Of a stretch of DNA of 64,000 nt, positions 54,775-63,689 are shown in pieces. The notes beneath the pieces are model-generated. The model searched no databases. It saw only the letters and a program-made list of their open reading frames with translations, and had not been told where the DNA came from. Every line of letters begins with the position of its first letter. Positions within the stretch are counted from its first letter, which is position 1. The translations under genes were made by a program, and so were the position numbers. The DNA is taken from the NCBI GenBank assembly GCA_002783265.1, contig PFFG01000006.1, positions 84,159-148,158 of the forward strand. The letters run 5' to 3'. The stretch comes from Candidatus Gracilibacteria bacterium CG17_big_fil_post_rev_8_21_14_2_50_48_13 (GTDB lineage Bacteria; Patescibacteriota; Gracilibacteria; 1-14-2-50-48-13).

Positions 54775-55476
54775 ATGAAACGTGTACTCATCAAACTCTC
54801 AGGAGAATTACTCGCACGAGGTGGTGAAGACATTTTAAACCCGAGTGCTCTAAAGGCTCTTGCACAGGAAATTCTTGCACTCAAAGCGGAGATTCCCGAG
54901 ATCGTGCTCGTGATTGGTGCAGGAAATATATTGCGCGGACGACTCATGGAAGAACAAGGTATGGACCGCGTTCGTGGAGACTACATGGGCATGCTCGCGA
55001 CCATAATGAACGCCATAGCGATGCAGGATGCCCTCGAACAGGCAGGAGCGAAGGCCGACGTGCTCACCTCATTTTTCGTACCGGAAATTGGAGAACTCTA
55101 CTCCAAACATCGGGCCAACCAACTGCTCGAAGCTGGCCATATTGTTATTTGTGCCGGAGGTACCGGAAATCCGTATTTCAGTACAGATACGGCAGGTGCC
55201 CTGCGCTCAATCGAACTGGGTTGCGAACTCTACGTCAAGGGTACCAAAGTCGACGGTATTTTCGACAAGGATCCCGAAAAGCACTCGGATGCTGTGCGAC
55301 TTCCCCACGTTACCTTCGAAGAGATTCTCATAAAAGGCCTCCGTATCATGGATCAGGCGGCTTTTGCCCTCTGTAAAGAACATGGTATGCGCCTGAAAGT
55401 CGCCAACATGTCAGAAATCTCCCAAATCAAGACCGCCGTCCTCGACGACCGTGTCGGAAGCTTGATTACGACGTAA
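54775..55476 (+). CDS. pyrH: UMP kinase
   Basis: 233 residues of the amino-acid-kinase fold. It phosphorylates UMP to UDP. KRVLIKLSGELLARGG opens the protein; VIGAGNILRG (usually GGGN), then AGGTGNPYFSTDTA and KGTKVDGIFDKDP are the nucleotide- and substrate-binding blocks. The first glycine of the GGGN loop is replaced by isoleucine-glycine-alanine-glycine-asparagine, a small change. First gene of pyrH-frr-rseP-prsW-tyrS, the usual bacterial pyrH-frr pairing. Confidence 0.96.
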   Translation: MKRVLIKLSGELLARGGEDILNPSALKALAQEILALKAEIPEIVLVIGAGNILRGRLMEEQGMDRVRGDYMGMLATIMNAIAMQDALEQAGAKADVLTSFFVPEIGELYSKHRANQLLEAGHIVICAGGTGNPYFSTDTAGALRSIELGCELYVKGTKVDGIFDKDPEKHSDAVRLPHVTFEEILIKGLRIMDQAAFALCKEHGMRLKVANMSEISQIKTAVLDDRVGSLITT

Positions 55477-55554
55477 ACGGCAGGAAGCCTTTACAAGAGC
55501 GAGATAATCCCCACAATACACGTAGTATTTTCACGTCTTTTCAACACTTTTTCT

Positions 55555-56100
55555 ATGGCAGACGCACTTTCTGGATTTCGGGACTCCAGCAAAAAATCCC
55601 TTGAACATCTTCGTTCTGAGTTATCCAAGCTCCAAACAGGTCGCGCAAGCAGTGCTCTTGTTGAACACATTCATGTCGAGATGTATGGTGATCGTCAACC
55701 CATGAAAAACATCGCGTCCATCAGTATCCCAGATAATCGCACCATCAGTATTCAACCATGGGATAAAAGTGCCTTAAGTGCTATCGAAAAAGCCATCATG
55801 ATTGCGGATATTGGCGTGAATCCTGTGAACAATGGCGTCACCATTATGCTCAATCTCCCTTCCATGACAGAAGAGCGGCGACGCGATCTGGTCAAGATCT
55901 GTAAAACCATTGGTGAGGACACCAAAATTTCTCTTCGCCAGGCCCGACAGGCAGGTATGGATACCATTAAGCGCGATGAAGCCCTCTCTGAGGACATGAA
56001 AAAAGGTCTGGAAAAGCAGCTCCAAGAACTTGTGGATAAAGCAAATAAAGATATTGAGGCCTACCTCGCCGACAAGGAGCAGGAAATTATGAAAATATAA
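55555..56100 (+). CDS. frr: Ribosome recycling factor
   Basis: 181 residues. It splits post-termination ribosomes with EF-G. Typical motifs: LRSELSKLQTGRASSALVEHI (RTGRA-like), the VEMYGDRQPMKNIASISIPD strand, and the C-terminal coiled coil with DEALSEDMKKGLEKQLQELVDKA. The start follows caacactttttct. It is 78 bases after pyrH. Confidence 0.97.
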   Translation: MADALSGFRDSSKKSLEHLRSELSKLQTGRASSALVEHIHVEMYGDRQPMKNIASISIPDNRTISIQPWDKSALSAIEKAIMIADIGVNPVNNGVTIMLNLPSMTEERRRDLVKICKTIGEDTKISLRQARQAGMDTIKRDEALSEDMKKGLEKQLQELVDKANKDIEAYLADKEQEIMKI

Positions 56101-56102
56101 CC

Positions 56103-57254
56103 ATGGAATTGTTGACCCTTCTCGGCAGTATTGTTGCCTTTATTGGCATCTTTTCAACGCTCGTGTTAGTGCACGAGTGGGGTCACTTTACCGCGGCGCG
56201 CATCTTTGGTGTTCGTGTGCTCGAGTTCGGATTGGGCCTCCCTCCAAAGGGGCGAGTCCTGTTTAAAAAAGGTGATACGGAATATACGCTGAACTGGCTA
56301 CCTCTCGGTGGCTTCGTGCGCCTTTTTGGGGAAAATGGCGAAAACCGTGACGAAGAAGGCAGTTTTGCTTCGAAGCCCGTCTGGCAGCGCATTTGTATTG
56401 CCATTGCGGGGGTCTTTATGAATATGGTGCTTGCCTTTGTCCTGCTCATACTTTTCTTTATGGCGGGCGGGCGCCCCCTTGCCGTGCTACCAGACACAGC
56501 CTACCCCTTTTCTCAGCCTTCTTACCTGCTCCAAACGGAGAGCATGGCACGAGAGGAAGGTATTTTACGCCCCAATCCGCTTGCTACTGGTCCAGTGCAG
56601 ATTGAAGGTGTTGTTCCTGGATCGCTCGCAGAAAAAGCTGGCATTGTAGCTGGGGACCAACTTCTCGAAGTTAGTGGACTAGCCGTCAAAAACAGTACGG
56701 AGGCACGAGATGCACTTCTTAAAGCACCTATTCGCAGCGAAATAACCCTTCGATTCACGTCTGGTATGCGAACACTAGTTAAATCGGAGGAAACCGTCGG
56801 ACTAGTTCTCACCTCCCCTCTCATGATTGGCGGCTATACACTCAGTTTTCCAGACGCCCTTTCCTACGCCACAAAAGAACTCGGAACCCAGACAACCCTC
56901 TTAGTGTCCGCTCTTGGCGATCTCGGAGGCGACATCGCTCGTGATGGGATGATTCCGGAAGAAGTCGGCGGACCAGTAAAAATAGCAGAAGCTGTACACA
57001 TGGCTAATAAAGCTGGTTGGGATGCCCTTCTTGTTATTGCCATCCTCCTTTCCGTCAATCTTGGCGTGCTCAACATACTCCCGATACCTGCACTCGATGG
57101 TGGTCGCATAGCTTTTCTTCTCATCGAAGGCATCCTCCGTCGCCCCCTTTCCCGCACTTGGGAAAATTATGCACACATGGGGGGCTATATTTTCCTGATG
57201 GCCCTCATGCTTCTTGTCACGGGAAAAGACCTTCTTGGCCTCTTCGGTGGTTGA
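56103..57254 (+). CDS. rseP: RseP-type site-2 membrane metalloprotease
   Basis: 383 residues. The zinc motif HEWGH (about residues 21-25) is in the first transmembrane helix; the second metal motif is NILPIPALDGGRI near residue 325. One PDZ domain lies in the middle (GVVPGSLAEKAGIVAGDQLLEV). It cleaves membrane-bound regulators or leftover signal peptides. The ATG is 2 bases after frr. It ends on TGA, which shows TGA is a stop codon here. Confidence 0.94.
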   Translation: MELLTLLGSIVAFIGIFSTLVLVHEWGHFTAARIFGVRVLEFGLGLPPKGRVLFKKGDTEYTLNWLPLGGFVRLFGENGENRDEEGSFASKPVWQRICIAIAGVFMNMVLAFVLLILFFMAGGRPLAVLPDTAYPFSQPSYLLQTESMAREEGILRPNPLATGPVQIEGVVPGSLAEKAGIVAGDQLLEVSGLAVKNSTEARDALLKAPIRSEITLRFTSGMRTLVKSEETVGLVLTSPLMIGGYTLSFPDALSYATKELGTQTTLLVSALGDLGGDIARDGMIPEEVGGPVKIAEAVHMANKAGWDALLVIAILLSVNLGVLNILPIPALDGGRIAFLLIEGILRRPLSRTWENYAHMGGYIFLMALMLLVTGKDLLGLFGG

Positions 57255-57279
57255 TTTATAGGCATTTTTCCTGTAGAAT
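57251..57279 (+). promoter_or_regulatory. Promoter of prsW-like gene
   Basis: -35 TTGATT (57251-57256), 17-base spacer, -10 TAGAAT (57274-57279), overlapping the end of rseP. Confidence 0.55.
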
Positions 57280-57302
57280 GACTCGATATTCTTGTCATTT
57301 CT

Positions 57303-58598
57303 ATGGACCTCAGCGGACTTGGTACACTTATCTCGGATTTCTTCACCAAAACACCCATCATGCAGTACCTCACAGGAGGTCTGCTGTCCATGGTTTCCCT
57401 CATCATTTGGGGGTATATTTTTCTGCGTAAAGAGCCGGAACGTAAAGATTTAGTCATTCTCTCCTTTTGTGCCGGCGTCCTTTCCGTGATTCCCATTTTT
57501 ATCGTGCTCGGGCTACTCGGAAACAGCCAGATCAAGATTCTCGGCATGACTATACCGGGACTCAATCTCTATTCCCACATCGACGCACTAGCAACCAGTG
57601 GCGCCACCCTTGAACGCCTGGGCGTTTACGTCTTGACCAGTCTCCTCGCCTTTGTGGCGATCTACCTGATTATCGCTGTCCTGATCTTCATTCTAGATAT
57701 TCTTTCAGGTGAACAAACACTGGAATCCTTTGAGAAAATCCTCTCCAAAAGTATCGAGGCACCCCTCACGTTTTTCATCCTCTCCATTATTGTTGGTGTT
57801 CTTGCCTTCAGTCTCAACTGGACGCTAAGCGATGTTCTTATGCGCTCACTTATGATTGGTGCCGTTGAGGAATTTGCCAAACATCTAGTGATGCGTTTTT
57901 CTGATGAAAATAAATTCCGCAACATCAACGACGCCATAGAGTTTGCCATTCTCGTGGCCCTTGGCTTTGCCTTTTTTGAAAACATTCTCTATTTCGTCGA
58001 TAAAATCTGGCTCGCTCCATGTACCCCCCAGGACATCGCCAGTGGCGCTTGTCTTTTTGACAAACAGGCCAATAAGTACGTCCATGAGATCAACGTGTTG
58101 CTTGTTCCCTTTCTGTTTCGCTCGGTCTTTTCGACCATGACCCATATTATTGCGTCAGGCATATTTGGATATTTCTACGGTGTTTCCTATTTTGCCGCCG
58201 ATGAAATTAAAGAACTCTCCCGCATGCAGAACGGACTACAGGCACGTATTTTGCTTCTATTTCACAAGGTGTTTCATCTCCCCACCAACCTCGTGATGCG
58301 CGAGCAGCAGTTTTTCACCGGTGCCATTGCGGCCATGGTCTACCACGGGCTCTTCAACTTTGTCCTGGACGGTGAAACGAATACCTATATTCAAAGCCTC
58401 ATTGGGCGCCCTTCTATGTTTGTGATTGTGCCCCTCACGGTGGCTGGCGGCCTGTATTTATTCTATCTGTTCAAGCGACCGGAAAACAGCATTATCTGGT
58501 CGAAACGACGGGTTCTTGAGACACGTATCAAAAAAGATGCCATTGACGCAGACTTAGAAAACCGGTTTTCCTTGCGCACACCAACGCCTCGGGCATAA
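57303..58598 (+). CDS. PrsW-family intramembrane protease
   Basis: 431 residues, about nine membrane helices. PrsW signatures: GAVEEFAKHLVMRF (E189, E190, K193), GFAFFENILYFVD (about 221-233), the H in STMTHIIASGIFGYFYG, and the H in MVYHGLFNF. In Bacillus, PrsW cleaves an anti-sigma factor; the substrate here is unknown. Its start (MDLSGLG) follows cttgtcatttct. It lies between rseP and tyrS, so two membrane proteases are neighbours. Confidence 0.85.
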   Translation: MDLSGLGTLISDFFTKTPIMQYLTGGLLSMVSLIIWGYIFLRKEPERKDLVILSFCAGVLSVIPIFIVLGLLGNSQIKILGMTIPGLNLYSHIDALATSGATLERLGVYVLTSLLAFVAIYLIIAVLIFILDILSGEQTLESFEKILSKSIEAPLTFFILSIIVGVLAFSLNWTLSDVLMRSLMIGAVEEFAKHLVMRFSDENKFRNINDAIEFAILVALGFAFFENILYFVDKIWLAPCTPQDIASGACLFDKQANKYVHEINVLLVPFLFRSVFSTMTHIIASGIFGYFYGVSYFAADEIKELSRMQNGLQARILLLFHKVFHLPTNLVMREQQFFTGAIAAMVYHGLFNFVLDGETNTYIQSLIGRPSMFVIVPLTVAGGLYLFYLFKRPENSIIWSKRRVLETRIKKDAIDADLENRFSLRTPTPRA

Positions 58599-58628
58599 TG
58601 ACAGGGCTTATTTCATGCATATTTCCCC

Positions 58629-59840
58629 ATGGCACAGGTGCGAACCGACAAAGAGCTTGTAGAATTATTTCTGACACGTGGAACAGAAATGGTGTATCCC
58701 ACCACGGAGGAACTACGGAAAAAACTCATGAGTGGCGAGCGGCTCACGGTGTATCAGGGTTTTGACCCCACGGGAAAGTTTCTCCATGTCGGGCACGCCA
58801 TGGGTATTCGCGCCATGCGCATTTTGCAGCAACTTGGGCACCGAGTCATTTTTCTCGTGGGCGACTTCACCTCCCGCGTGGGTGACCCCGACAAGGAATC
58901 CGGTCGCAAAATGCTGACCACGGAAGAAATTGCGTCCAACATGGCAGGGTGGAAGGAACAAGCGGCGCAGATGATTGATTTTGAGGGCGAAAACCCTGTG
59001 GAATTTATGGGAAACTTTGATTGGCTCTCTAAACTCACCCTCTCTGAGGTCATTGAGCTCATGAGTCACATGACGGTGCAGCAAATGCTCGAGCGCGATA
59101 TGTTCGAACGTCGTATGAAGGCGGGTGATCCCATTCGTCTGCAGGAGTTCATTTACCCGCTCATGCAGGGCTACGACAGTGTTGCCATGAATGTGGACAT
59201 TGAGATGTGTGGAGCCGATCAAACCTTCAACGCCCTCACGGGGCGGCAGCTTATGCGCAATTACCTTGGAAAGGAAAAATTCGTCCGCACCAACAAAATG
59301 ATGGACGCGCCAGACGGCCGCACCATGAGCAAAACCAAGGGCAACGGTATTAATCTTGGAGATACTAGCGAAGATATGTACGGAAAAGCCATGTCCTACG
59401 GCGACGATAAAATCACCATGGGCCTTGAGCTACTCACCTACGTTCCGATGGAGGAAATCGCCCGCATAGACCACGCTATAAAAAACGGAGAAAACCCTAT
59501 GCCGTTCAAAAAAATGATGGCCTTTGAAATCGTAAAAGAAATTCGTGGTGAAGCAGAAGCTCAGCGCGCCCAGGCATTCTTTGAAAAAACTGTTCAAAAC
59601 AAGGAAATACCAGAAGACATCGAAGAACGTCACCTGGGAAAAAAAGAAGTACTCCTCCTCGACTTCCTTGTCGAAAGCGGCATGGTGACGTCAAAAGGTG
59701 AAGGCCGCAGACTCATGGAACAAGACGGTATCAAGGTCGACGGAAAAGCCGTTCGGGATCTTGGCGCGATGCTGATTCCATCGGAGGATGGAACCCTTGT
59801 CCAAAAAGGAAAGCGCCATATACTGCGCGTGTTTGCCTAA
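58629..59840 (+). CDS. tyrS: Tyrosyl-tRNA synthetase
   Basis: 403 residues. Class I motifs: FLHVGHAMG (HIGH, residues 53-56) and TMSKTKGN (KMSKS region, about 231-238). GFDPTGK precedes the first; a C-terminal S4 RNA-binding domain (VESGMVTSKGEGRRLMEQDG) ends the protein. The start follows catatttcccc. Its end overlaps the convergent gpmA by four bases. Confidence 0.96.
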   Translation: MAQVRTDKELVELFLTRGTEMVYPTTEELRKKLMSGERLTVYQGFDPTGKFLHVGHAMGIRAMRILQQLGHRVIFLVGDFTSRVGDPDKESGRKMLTTEEIASNMAGWKEQAAQMIDFEGENPVEFMGNFDWLSKLTLSEVIELMSHMTVQQMLERDMFERRMKAGDPIRLQEFIYPLMQGYDSVAMNVDIEMCGADQTFNALTGRQLMRNYLGKEKFVRTNKMMDAPDGRTMSKTKGNGINLGDTSEDMYGKAMSYGDDKITMGLELLTYVPMEEIARIDHAIKNGENPMPFKKMMAFEIVKEIRGEAEAQRAQAFFEKTVQNKEIPEDIEERHLGKKEVLLLDFLVESGMVTSKGEGRRLMEQDGIKVDGKAVRDLGAMLIPSEDGTLVQKGKRHILRVFA

Positions 59841-60532
59841 CGATCGCCAAGCAACTGGCGGTCCTTCACGGTACCCATTGCATCAAATTCATAGAGGCGT
59901 GGCGCCCCTGTCGCAAGCTCGAGAAGCGGTATATCTGCATCAGAAATCCCCTCGAGCTTTTTGATAATAGCCCGAAGTGAGTTGCCGTGCGCTGCAATGA
60001 GCACGGTTTTCCCTTCCCGCAGCAATGGCAGCACCATCGCATCAAAATACGGCACGGCGCGCGCCACCGTATCTTTCAGGGATTCGGAAAAGGCATGAGT
60101 TGGCAACCCGCTGTTCGCATAGCGTGGATCCTTCATAGGATGCATGGGACTATCCATGGAGAGAACAGGCGGGGCCACATCAAAGCTACGCCGCCAGATA
60201 TGCACTTGTTCTTCCCCAAAGGCGGCCATGGTCTCAGCCTTGTTTTTCCCCTGAAGATCACCATAATGCCGCTCATTCAATTGCCAGGCCTTTGTTTCGG
60301 GAATCCACAGGAGGTCCATTTCTTCGAGCATAATATGCAGGGTTTTAATGGCTCGCTGCAGATAGGAGGTAAAAGCCACCTCGGGCACCAGATTCGCATC
60401 TTTCAGTAGCCATCCGGCATGTTTTGCTTCCTCCCTTCCCTTTTCCGTCAGATCCACGTCGACCCAACCGGTGAAACGATTTTCTTTATTCCAGAGACTT
60501 TCACCGTGACGAAGGAGAATAAGTTTTCCCAT
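59837..60532 (-). CDS. gpmA: 2,3-bisphosphoglycerate-dependent phosphoglycerate mutase
   Basis: 231 residues. The catalytic histidine is in LLRHGESLWN (H9), with R8; then FTGWVDVDLTEKG, LNERHYGDLQG and AAHGNSLRAI with the second histidine. It interconverts 3- and 2-phosphoglycerate in glycolysis. Convergent with tyrS, 14 bases downstream of the next minus-strand gene. Confidence 0.96.
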   Translation of the reverse strand: MGKLILLRHGESLWNKENRFTGWVDVDLTEKGREEAKHAGWLLKDANLVPEVAFTSYLQRAIKTLHIMLEEMDLLWIPETKAWQLNERHYGDLQGKNKAETMAAFGEEQVHIWRRSFDVAPPVLSMDSPMHPMKDPRYANSGLPTHAFSESLKDTVARAVPYFDAMVLPLLREGKTVLIAAHGNSLRAIIKKLEGISDADIPLLELATGAPRLYEFDAMGTVKDRQLLGDR

Positions 60533-60545
60533 GTAGTGAGTATTT

Positions 60546-61277
60546 TTAACGAGCGGCGCGTGCTGCCCAAAGAGCTAAAAGTCGGCCTGTTATGAGTTCA
60601 ATAGCGTCTTTTCTCGTTATATAACTATTTGGCGACGTTGTCGTCATAGGCGCTAAACCGTCCAGAGTCTGGAGCCAACGTGCAAAATCTGCCGCATAAA
60701 TGGGCGAAGCGCCATCAAAAACGGGAATTTCACTCGATTTTGCATCCAGATCCGGATCAATTGCACCAAGGCCCTGTAGCATGATCACATAGCTACTGTA
60801 CCAGAGCTGCGCATGGATGTCCGAAAAGGAAACCGTCGTGGAGTCCTTCTGGACCGTCTCGCGCAGCATCTGCAAGGAAGGAGTTTTTGCCCCTTCTCCT
60901 CCATCGGAGGCACAAAATGCACTACTGAAGGACGTTTCTTTACAAGGCAAACCCGCAGCGCTCGCATAGAGCGCAAGAAGATACGCCGCATCACCCCGGA
61001 GCAACTGGTTATTGGGATTTTCCGTCTCCAGAAGCCCCGTAAAGACGCCAATTATCGCCTCCTCGCTTGCACTAGGATCGTCGTGATTTTTTCTCGCTTT
61101 TGCCAAATCCGCCAAGAGGCCCTCCATGGCCTGATGTTCGGGCGCAAGTGTTATCTGACTTGCTGCAGACGCCGAAAAGCCATCCACCTCGCCGAGATAC
61201 GGTAGAGCCCATGCTCCGAAGAGGATTAGACTGCATCCCAAGAGGGCAATTCCGATATGTCGCTGGAGATCGACCAT
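60546..61277 (-). CDS. Secreted or membrane-anchored protein with SLH-like end, function unknown
   Basis: 243 residues. An N-terminal hydrophobic segment (about 7-30, GIALLGCSLILFGAWALPYL) may be a signal anchor. The rest has two stretches that resemble weak SLH motifs: LLRGDAAYLLALYASAAG and ITRKDAIELITGRLLALW. Family not recognised. A perfect TATAAT -10 lies 24 bases upstream. Confidence 0.6.
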   Translation of the reverse strand: MVDLQRHIGIALLGCSLILFGAWALPYLGEVDGFSASAASQITLAPEHQAMEGLLADLAKARKNHDDPSASEEAIIGVFTGLLETENPNNQLLRGDAAYLLALYASAAGLPCKETSFSSAFCASDGGEGAKTPSLQMLRETVQKDSTTVSFSDIHAQLWYSSYVIMLQGLGAIDPDLDAKSSEIPVFDGASPIYAADFARWLQTLDGLAPMTTTSPNSYITRKDAIELITGRLLALWAARAAR

Positions 61278-61300
61278 AGAAAAAATTACGTGTACATGTT

Positions 61301-61306
61301 ATTATA
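61301..61306 (-). promoter_or_regulatory. -10 box upstream of the SLH-like gene
   Basis: TATAAT on the minus strand, overlapping the stop codon of the pirin gene; no clear -35. Confidence 0.45.
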
Positions 61307-62012
61307 CACTACTTTTCGGTACGTCTAGTATTAAACAATCCATTTCTGCGTGAGATGCGACCAATGCAAAGGTGTTGCCTGCATCTTCCACGGTGACGGC
61401 ATCTCGCCTTGAGGCTTCCTGACCTGCCACTGTGCCCGCCCCTTCAATGAGAAAGCAATATTGAATATTTCCAGCAATAGGTGTGTATTCCAGAGGTTTT
61501 TCAGGAAGAACACGTGCCCTGACGACGCGCAAATCCTGAGCAAGGATCAAAGAATCCGCTTCGCCCGTTGCGGACGCCAGGACTCGCAATGTACCGGGCA
61601 GAGTGGGGAGATGTTTTTGTTGATAGTGCGGCTCCAGGCTGATTGCACGAGGATAAAACCAGAGCTGGAGCGATCGTACTTCTTCGTCCCCTTTATTGAA
61701 TTCCGCGTGCATAATCCCCTTTCCCGCCGTCATGGCCTGCACGTCCCCTGGACGAAGCTCACCGGATCCGCCTGTGGAATCAGTGTGCGACAAGATCCCT
61801 GCTAAAACAATGGTAAGAATTTCCATATCGCTGTGGGGATGCCACCCAAAACCGTTGCGCGGTGCAATAATATCATCATTCAAAACACGAAGAGCACCAA
61901 ATTGCATGCGCTCCGGGTCGCGCCATCCTGAAAAACTAAAACTGTACCAGGCGGTGAGCCAGTCTTCCTGTATATAACCGCGCGTGTGGGCGGGAATGAG
62001 GGTTGTGCGCAT
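61302..62012 (-). CDS. Pirin-family protein
   Basis: 236 residues, bicupin fold. The N-cupin metal ligands are in FGWHPHSDMEILTIVL (two His), and a later histidine and glutamate in GKGIMHAEFN. Related YhhW-type pirins degrade quercetin in vitro, but the physiological role is unclear. The start follows ttctctct, one of the clearest pyrimidine leaders in the window. Confidence 0.93.
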   Translation of the reverse strand: MRTTLIPAHTRGYIQEDWLTAWYSFSFSGWRDPERMQFGALRVLNDDIIAPRNGFGWHPHSDMEILTIVLAGILSHTDSTGGSGELRPGDVQAMTAGKGIMHAEFNKGDEEVRSLQLWFYPRAISLEPHYQQKHLPTLPGTLRVLASATGEADSLILAQDLRVVRARVLPEKPLEYTPIAGNIQYCFLIEGAGTVAGQEASRRDAVTVEDAGNTFALVASHAEMDCLILDVPKSSV

Positions 62013-62051
62013 AGAGAGAACCTTAACAAAGTATTTACTATATCATCCTCA

Positions 62052-62060
62052 AGTATACCA
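62052..62060 (-). promoter_or_regulatory. Extended -10 promoter of the pirin gene
   Basis: TGG-TATACT on the minus strand, ~35 bases before the pirin ATG. Confidence 0.5.
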
Positions 62061-62097
62061 AGGACGGTGTTTACCGTACTCAAAAACAAAGAGAGAT

Positions 62098-62442
62098 TTA
62101 TCTCGAAAGAACCTGTACTTCTATTCCTAGCACACCGTATTTTGTGATATCAAGAGGGCTGTAGTACTTTTCCATAATTGCAGGATCAACGCTTTCGCCA
62201 ACTTTCCATCCACAGGCTATGGGATCAACAACTTGAAGGAGTTCATAAAAACTGCTTGCACGATGCAGTGCAATAATTTGCGCCGCAATCTGCTCATCAT
62301 GATCTCTCTTCTCAAAAATTAACATATCGCCCACCGCTAACTCTCTTCGTTTCTCATCATAAAGGCGAAGTTCTATCGTTTTAGCACCTGAAAGAATCTG
62401 ATCATATGGTTCAGTATTTAGTCGCATAAGAACTGTATTCAT
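62098..62442 (-). CDS. ASCH-domain protein
   Basis: 114 residues from the ATG at 62442 (MNTVLMRLNTEPYDQILSG). The motif block YDQILSGAKTIELRLYDEKRRELAVGD and IEVQVL end match small ASCH proteins, a beta-barrel fold related to PUA that binds RNA or nucleotides. A GTG- or ATG-extended reading to 62487 is less likely. Function is not assigned. Confidence 0.8.
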   Translation of the reverse strand: MNTVLMRLNTEPYDQILSGAKTIELRLYDEKRRELAVGDMLIFEKRDHDEQIAAQIIALHRASSFYELLQVVDPIACGWKVGESVDPAIMEKYYSPLDITKYGVLGIEVQVLSR

Positions 62443-62546
62443 AAATTTGCATGACGTGATACATCCACCTGTTGTAAATCCTTCCATCTTTCATACAAAA
62501 AAACAAGAGTCTCTACTCTTTTGCGTTACTCGCATTGATGAATTTA

Positions 62547-62621
62547 TGGCTCCGAGGGAGGGATTCGAACCCTCGGCCTGCCGGTTAACAGCCGGATGCT
62601 CTACCGCTGAGCTACCTCGGA
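62547..62621 (-). tRNA. tRNA-Asn (GTT anticodon)
   Basis: Cloverleaf on the minus strand: acceptor TCCGAGG / CCTCGGA, anticodon loop CTGTTAA on a CCGG stem, T-loop TTCGAAT, discriminator G and encoded CCA. Confidence 0.95.
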
Positions 62622-62709
62622 ACGTACGCTTTATTCAAGCAAAAGGAGTATAGGAAGCGAGTGGGAAAATGCAAGAAAAAAAGCGAAACTTCTTTCTCTC
62701 TGCCCAAAA

Positions 62710-63612
62710 TCACCCTTCGTCGATAGAAGTTCGCGCATGTTTTGGCCGGAACCGACGAATGAGGAGAAGACTTGCAGCGAAAATGAGACCAATAACGACA
62801 AGACCTTCAGGCGCATACTGCACCGTTGCCATCCATTGCTCTGACATTGGCGGCAAGACCGTAAAGGGTATTGCCATAGGCGCATAGAGATCCTGTGTCA
62901 TGGGATTATAGGGCATGAGATAGAGCGTATGATCGCCAGGAGGTAAATCGCGCCATGGTGCAATGCGCAGGCCTCCATCCTCTGAGGCAAATAAATCTTT
63001 AGAAAAGACGACACTCGCATAAGCCGCATACAGACGGGTACCAACATCCGCCTTTGCTGTAAAGACCGCCTCTCCAGGCATGTTGAGTGCTACAGCATCT
63101 GCTTGTCCACGATGCCTATCCAAACCTGCAAAAGTCATTTGATCCAGTGGCCAATCTACAGCGTCAGCGCAAAGCAGCGTCAGTTTATGGAGCATGTTGC
63201 CGGAACCAACCAGTGTAAAGTCTTGCTCTTCAATATGCGCACAGACATCCCGAAGATCCCAAATGCCATTAAAAACTCCACGAGCGTCTGTGGGTAGCCG
63301 CAGCACAGATCGCACAACTCCTTCCTTGTTTTGTAACTGAAACTCCACAGAACCCGCCTGCCTTGGTGCAAACCCCGTCATAAGGAGCGACGTTCCGTGC
63401 AAGGTAAAGACCTCTGGCAAGGATGCTATACGCACCTCCGCCGCTGAATACAGCACATCGATATCTGCCACATGGGGATCAGTACCATATTCGTAAATTT
63501 CCTCAATATCCCCCACCCCATCTCCATCCACATCTGCTGAAAACGCAGCCCCCAAGGAGAAGAGCGCGAGCAACGGGACCATCAGCATCATTCCTTGTAC
63601 ACGTCGAATCAT
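62710..63612 (-). CDS. TSP3-repeat surface protein with C-terminal membrane anchor
   Basis: 300 residues from the ATG at 63612 (MIRRVQGMMLMVPLLALF). A signal peptide is followed by a calcium-binding DVDGDGVGDIEEIYEYGTDP repeat, then two Ig-like beta domains (about 60-255), and a C-terminal helix (GLVVIGLIFAASLLLI) with a basic tail RRFRPKHAR. The layout is a small version of the kelch protein's C-terminal half. The promoter at 63640-63668 supports this start rather than 63648. Confidence 0.75.
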   Translation of the reverse strand: MIRRVQGMMLMVPLLALFSLGAAFSADVDGDGVGDIEEIYEYGTDPHVADIDVLYSAAEVRIASLPEVFTLHGTSLLMTGFAPRQAGSVEFQLQNKEGVVRSVLRLPTDARGVFNGIWDLRDVCAHIEEQDFTLVGSGNMLHKLTLLCADAVDWPLDQMTFAGLDRHRGQADAVALNMPGEAVFTAKADVGTRLYAAYASVVFSKDLFASEDGGLRIAPWRDLPPGDHTLYLMPYNPMTQDLYAPMAIPFTVLPPMSEQWMATVQYAPEGLVVIGLIFAASLLLIRRFRPKHARTSIDEG

Positions 63613-63639
63613 ATCGTGTTCAACAAAGGATAAGACCTC

Positions 63640-63668
63640 AGTATACAAGAAAAACTTTACTTTAGCAA
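63640..63668 (-). promoter_or_regulatory. Promoter of the TSP3 surface-protein gene
   Basis: Minus strand: -35 TTGCTA (63668-63663), 17-base spacer, -10 TATACT (63645-63640), leader ~21 bases. Confidence 0.6.
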
Positions 63669-63689
63669 ACTCACTACCTTTTCTGTCAA

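Noticed and set aside
57246..57254. Recoded UGA (code 25) as in some Patescibacteria
   Set aside because: rseP ends naturally on TGA followed by a new gene, and conserved proteins need no in-frame TGA.
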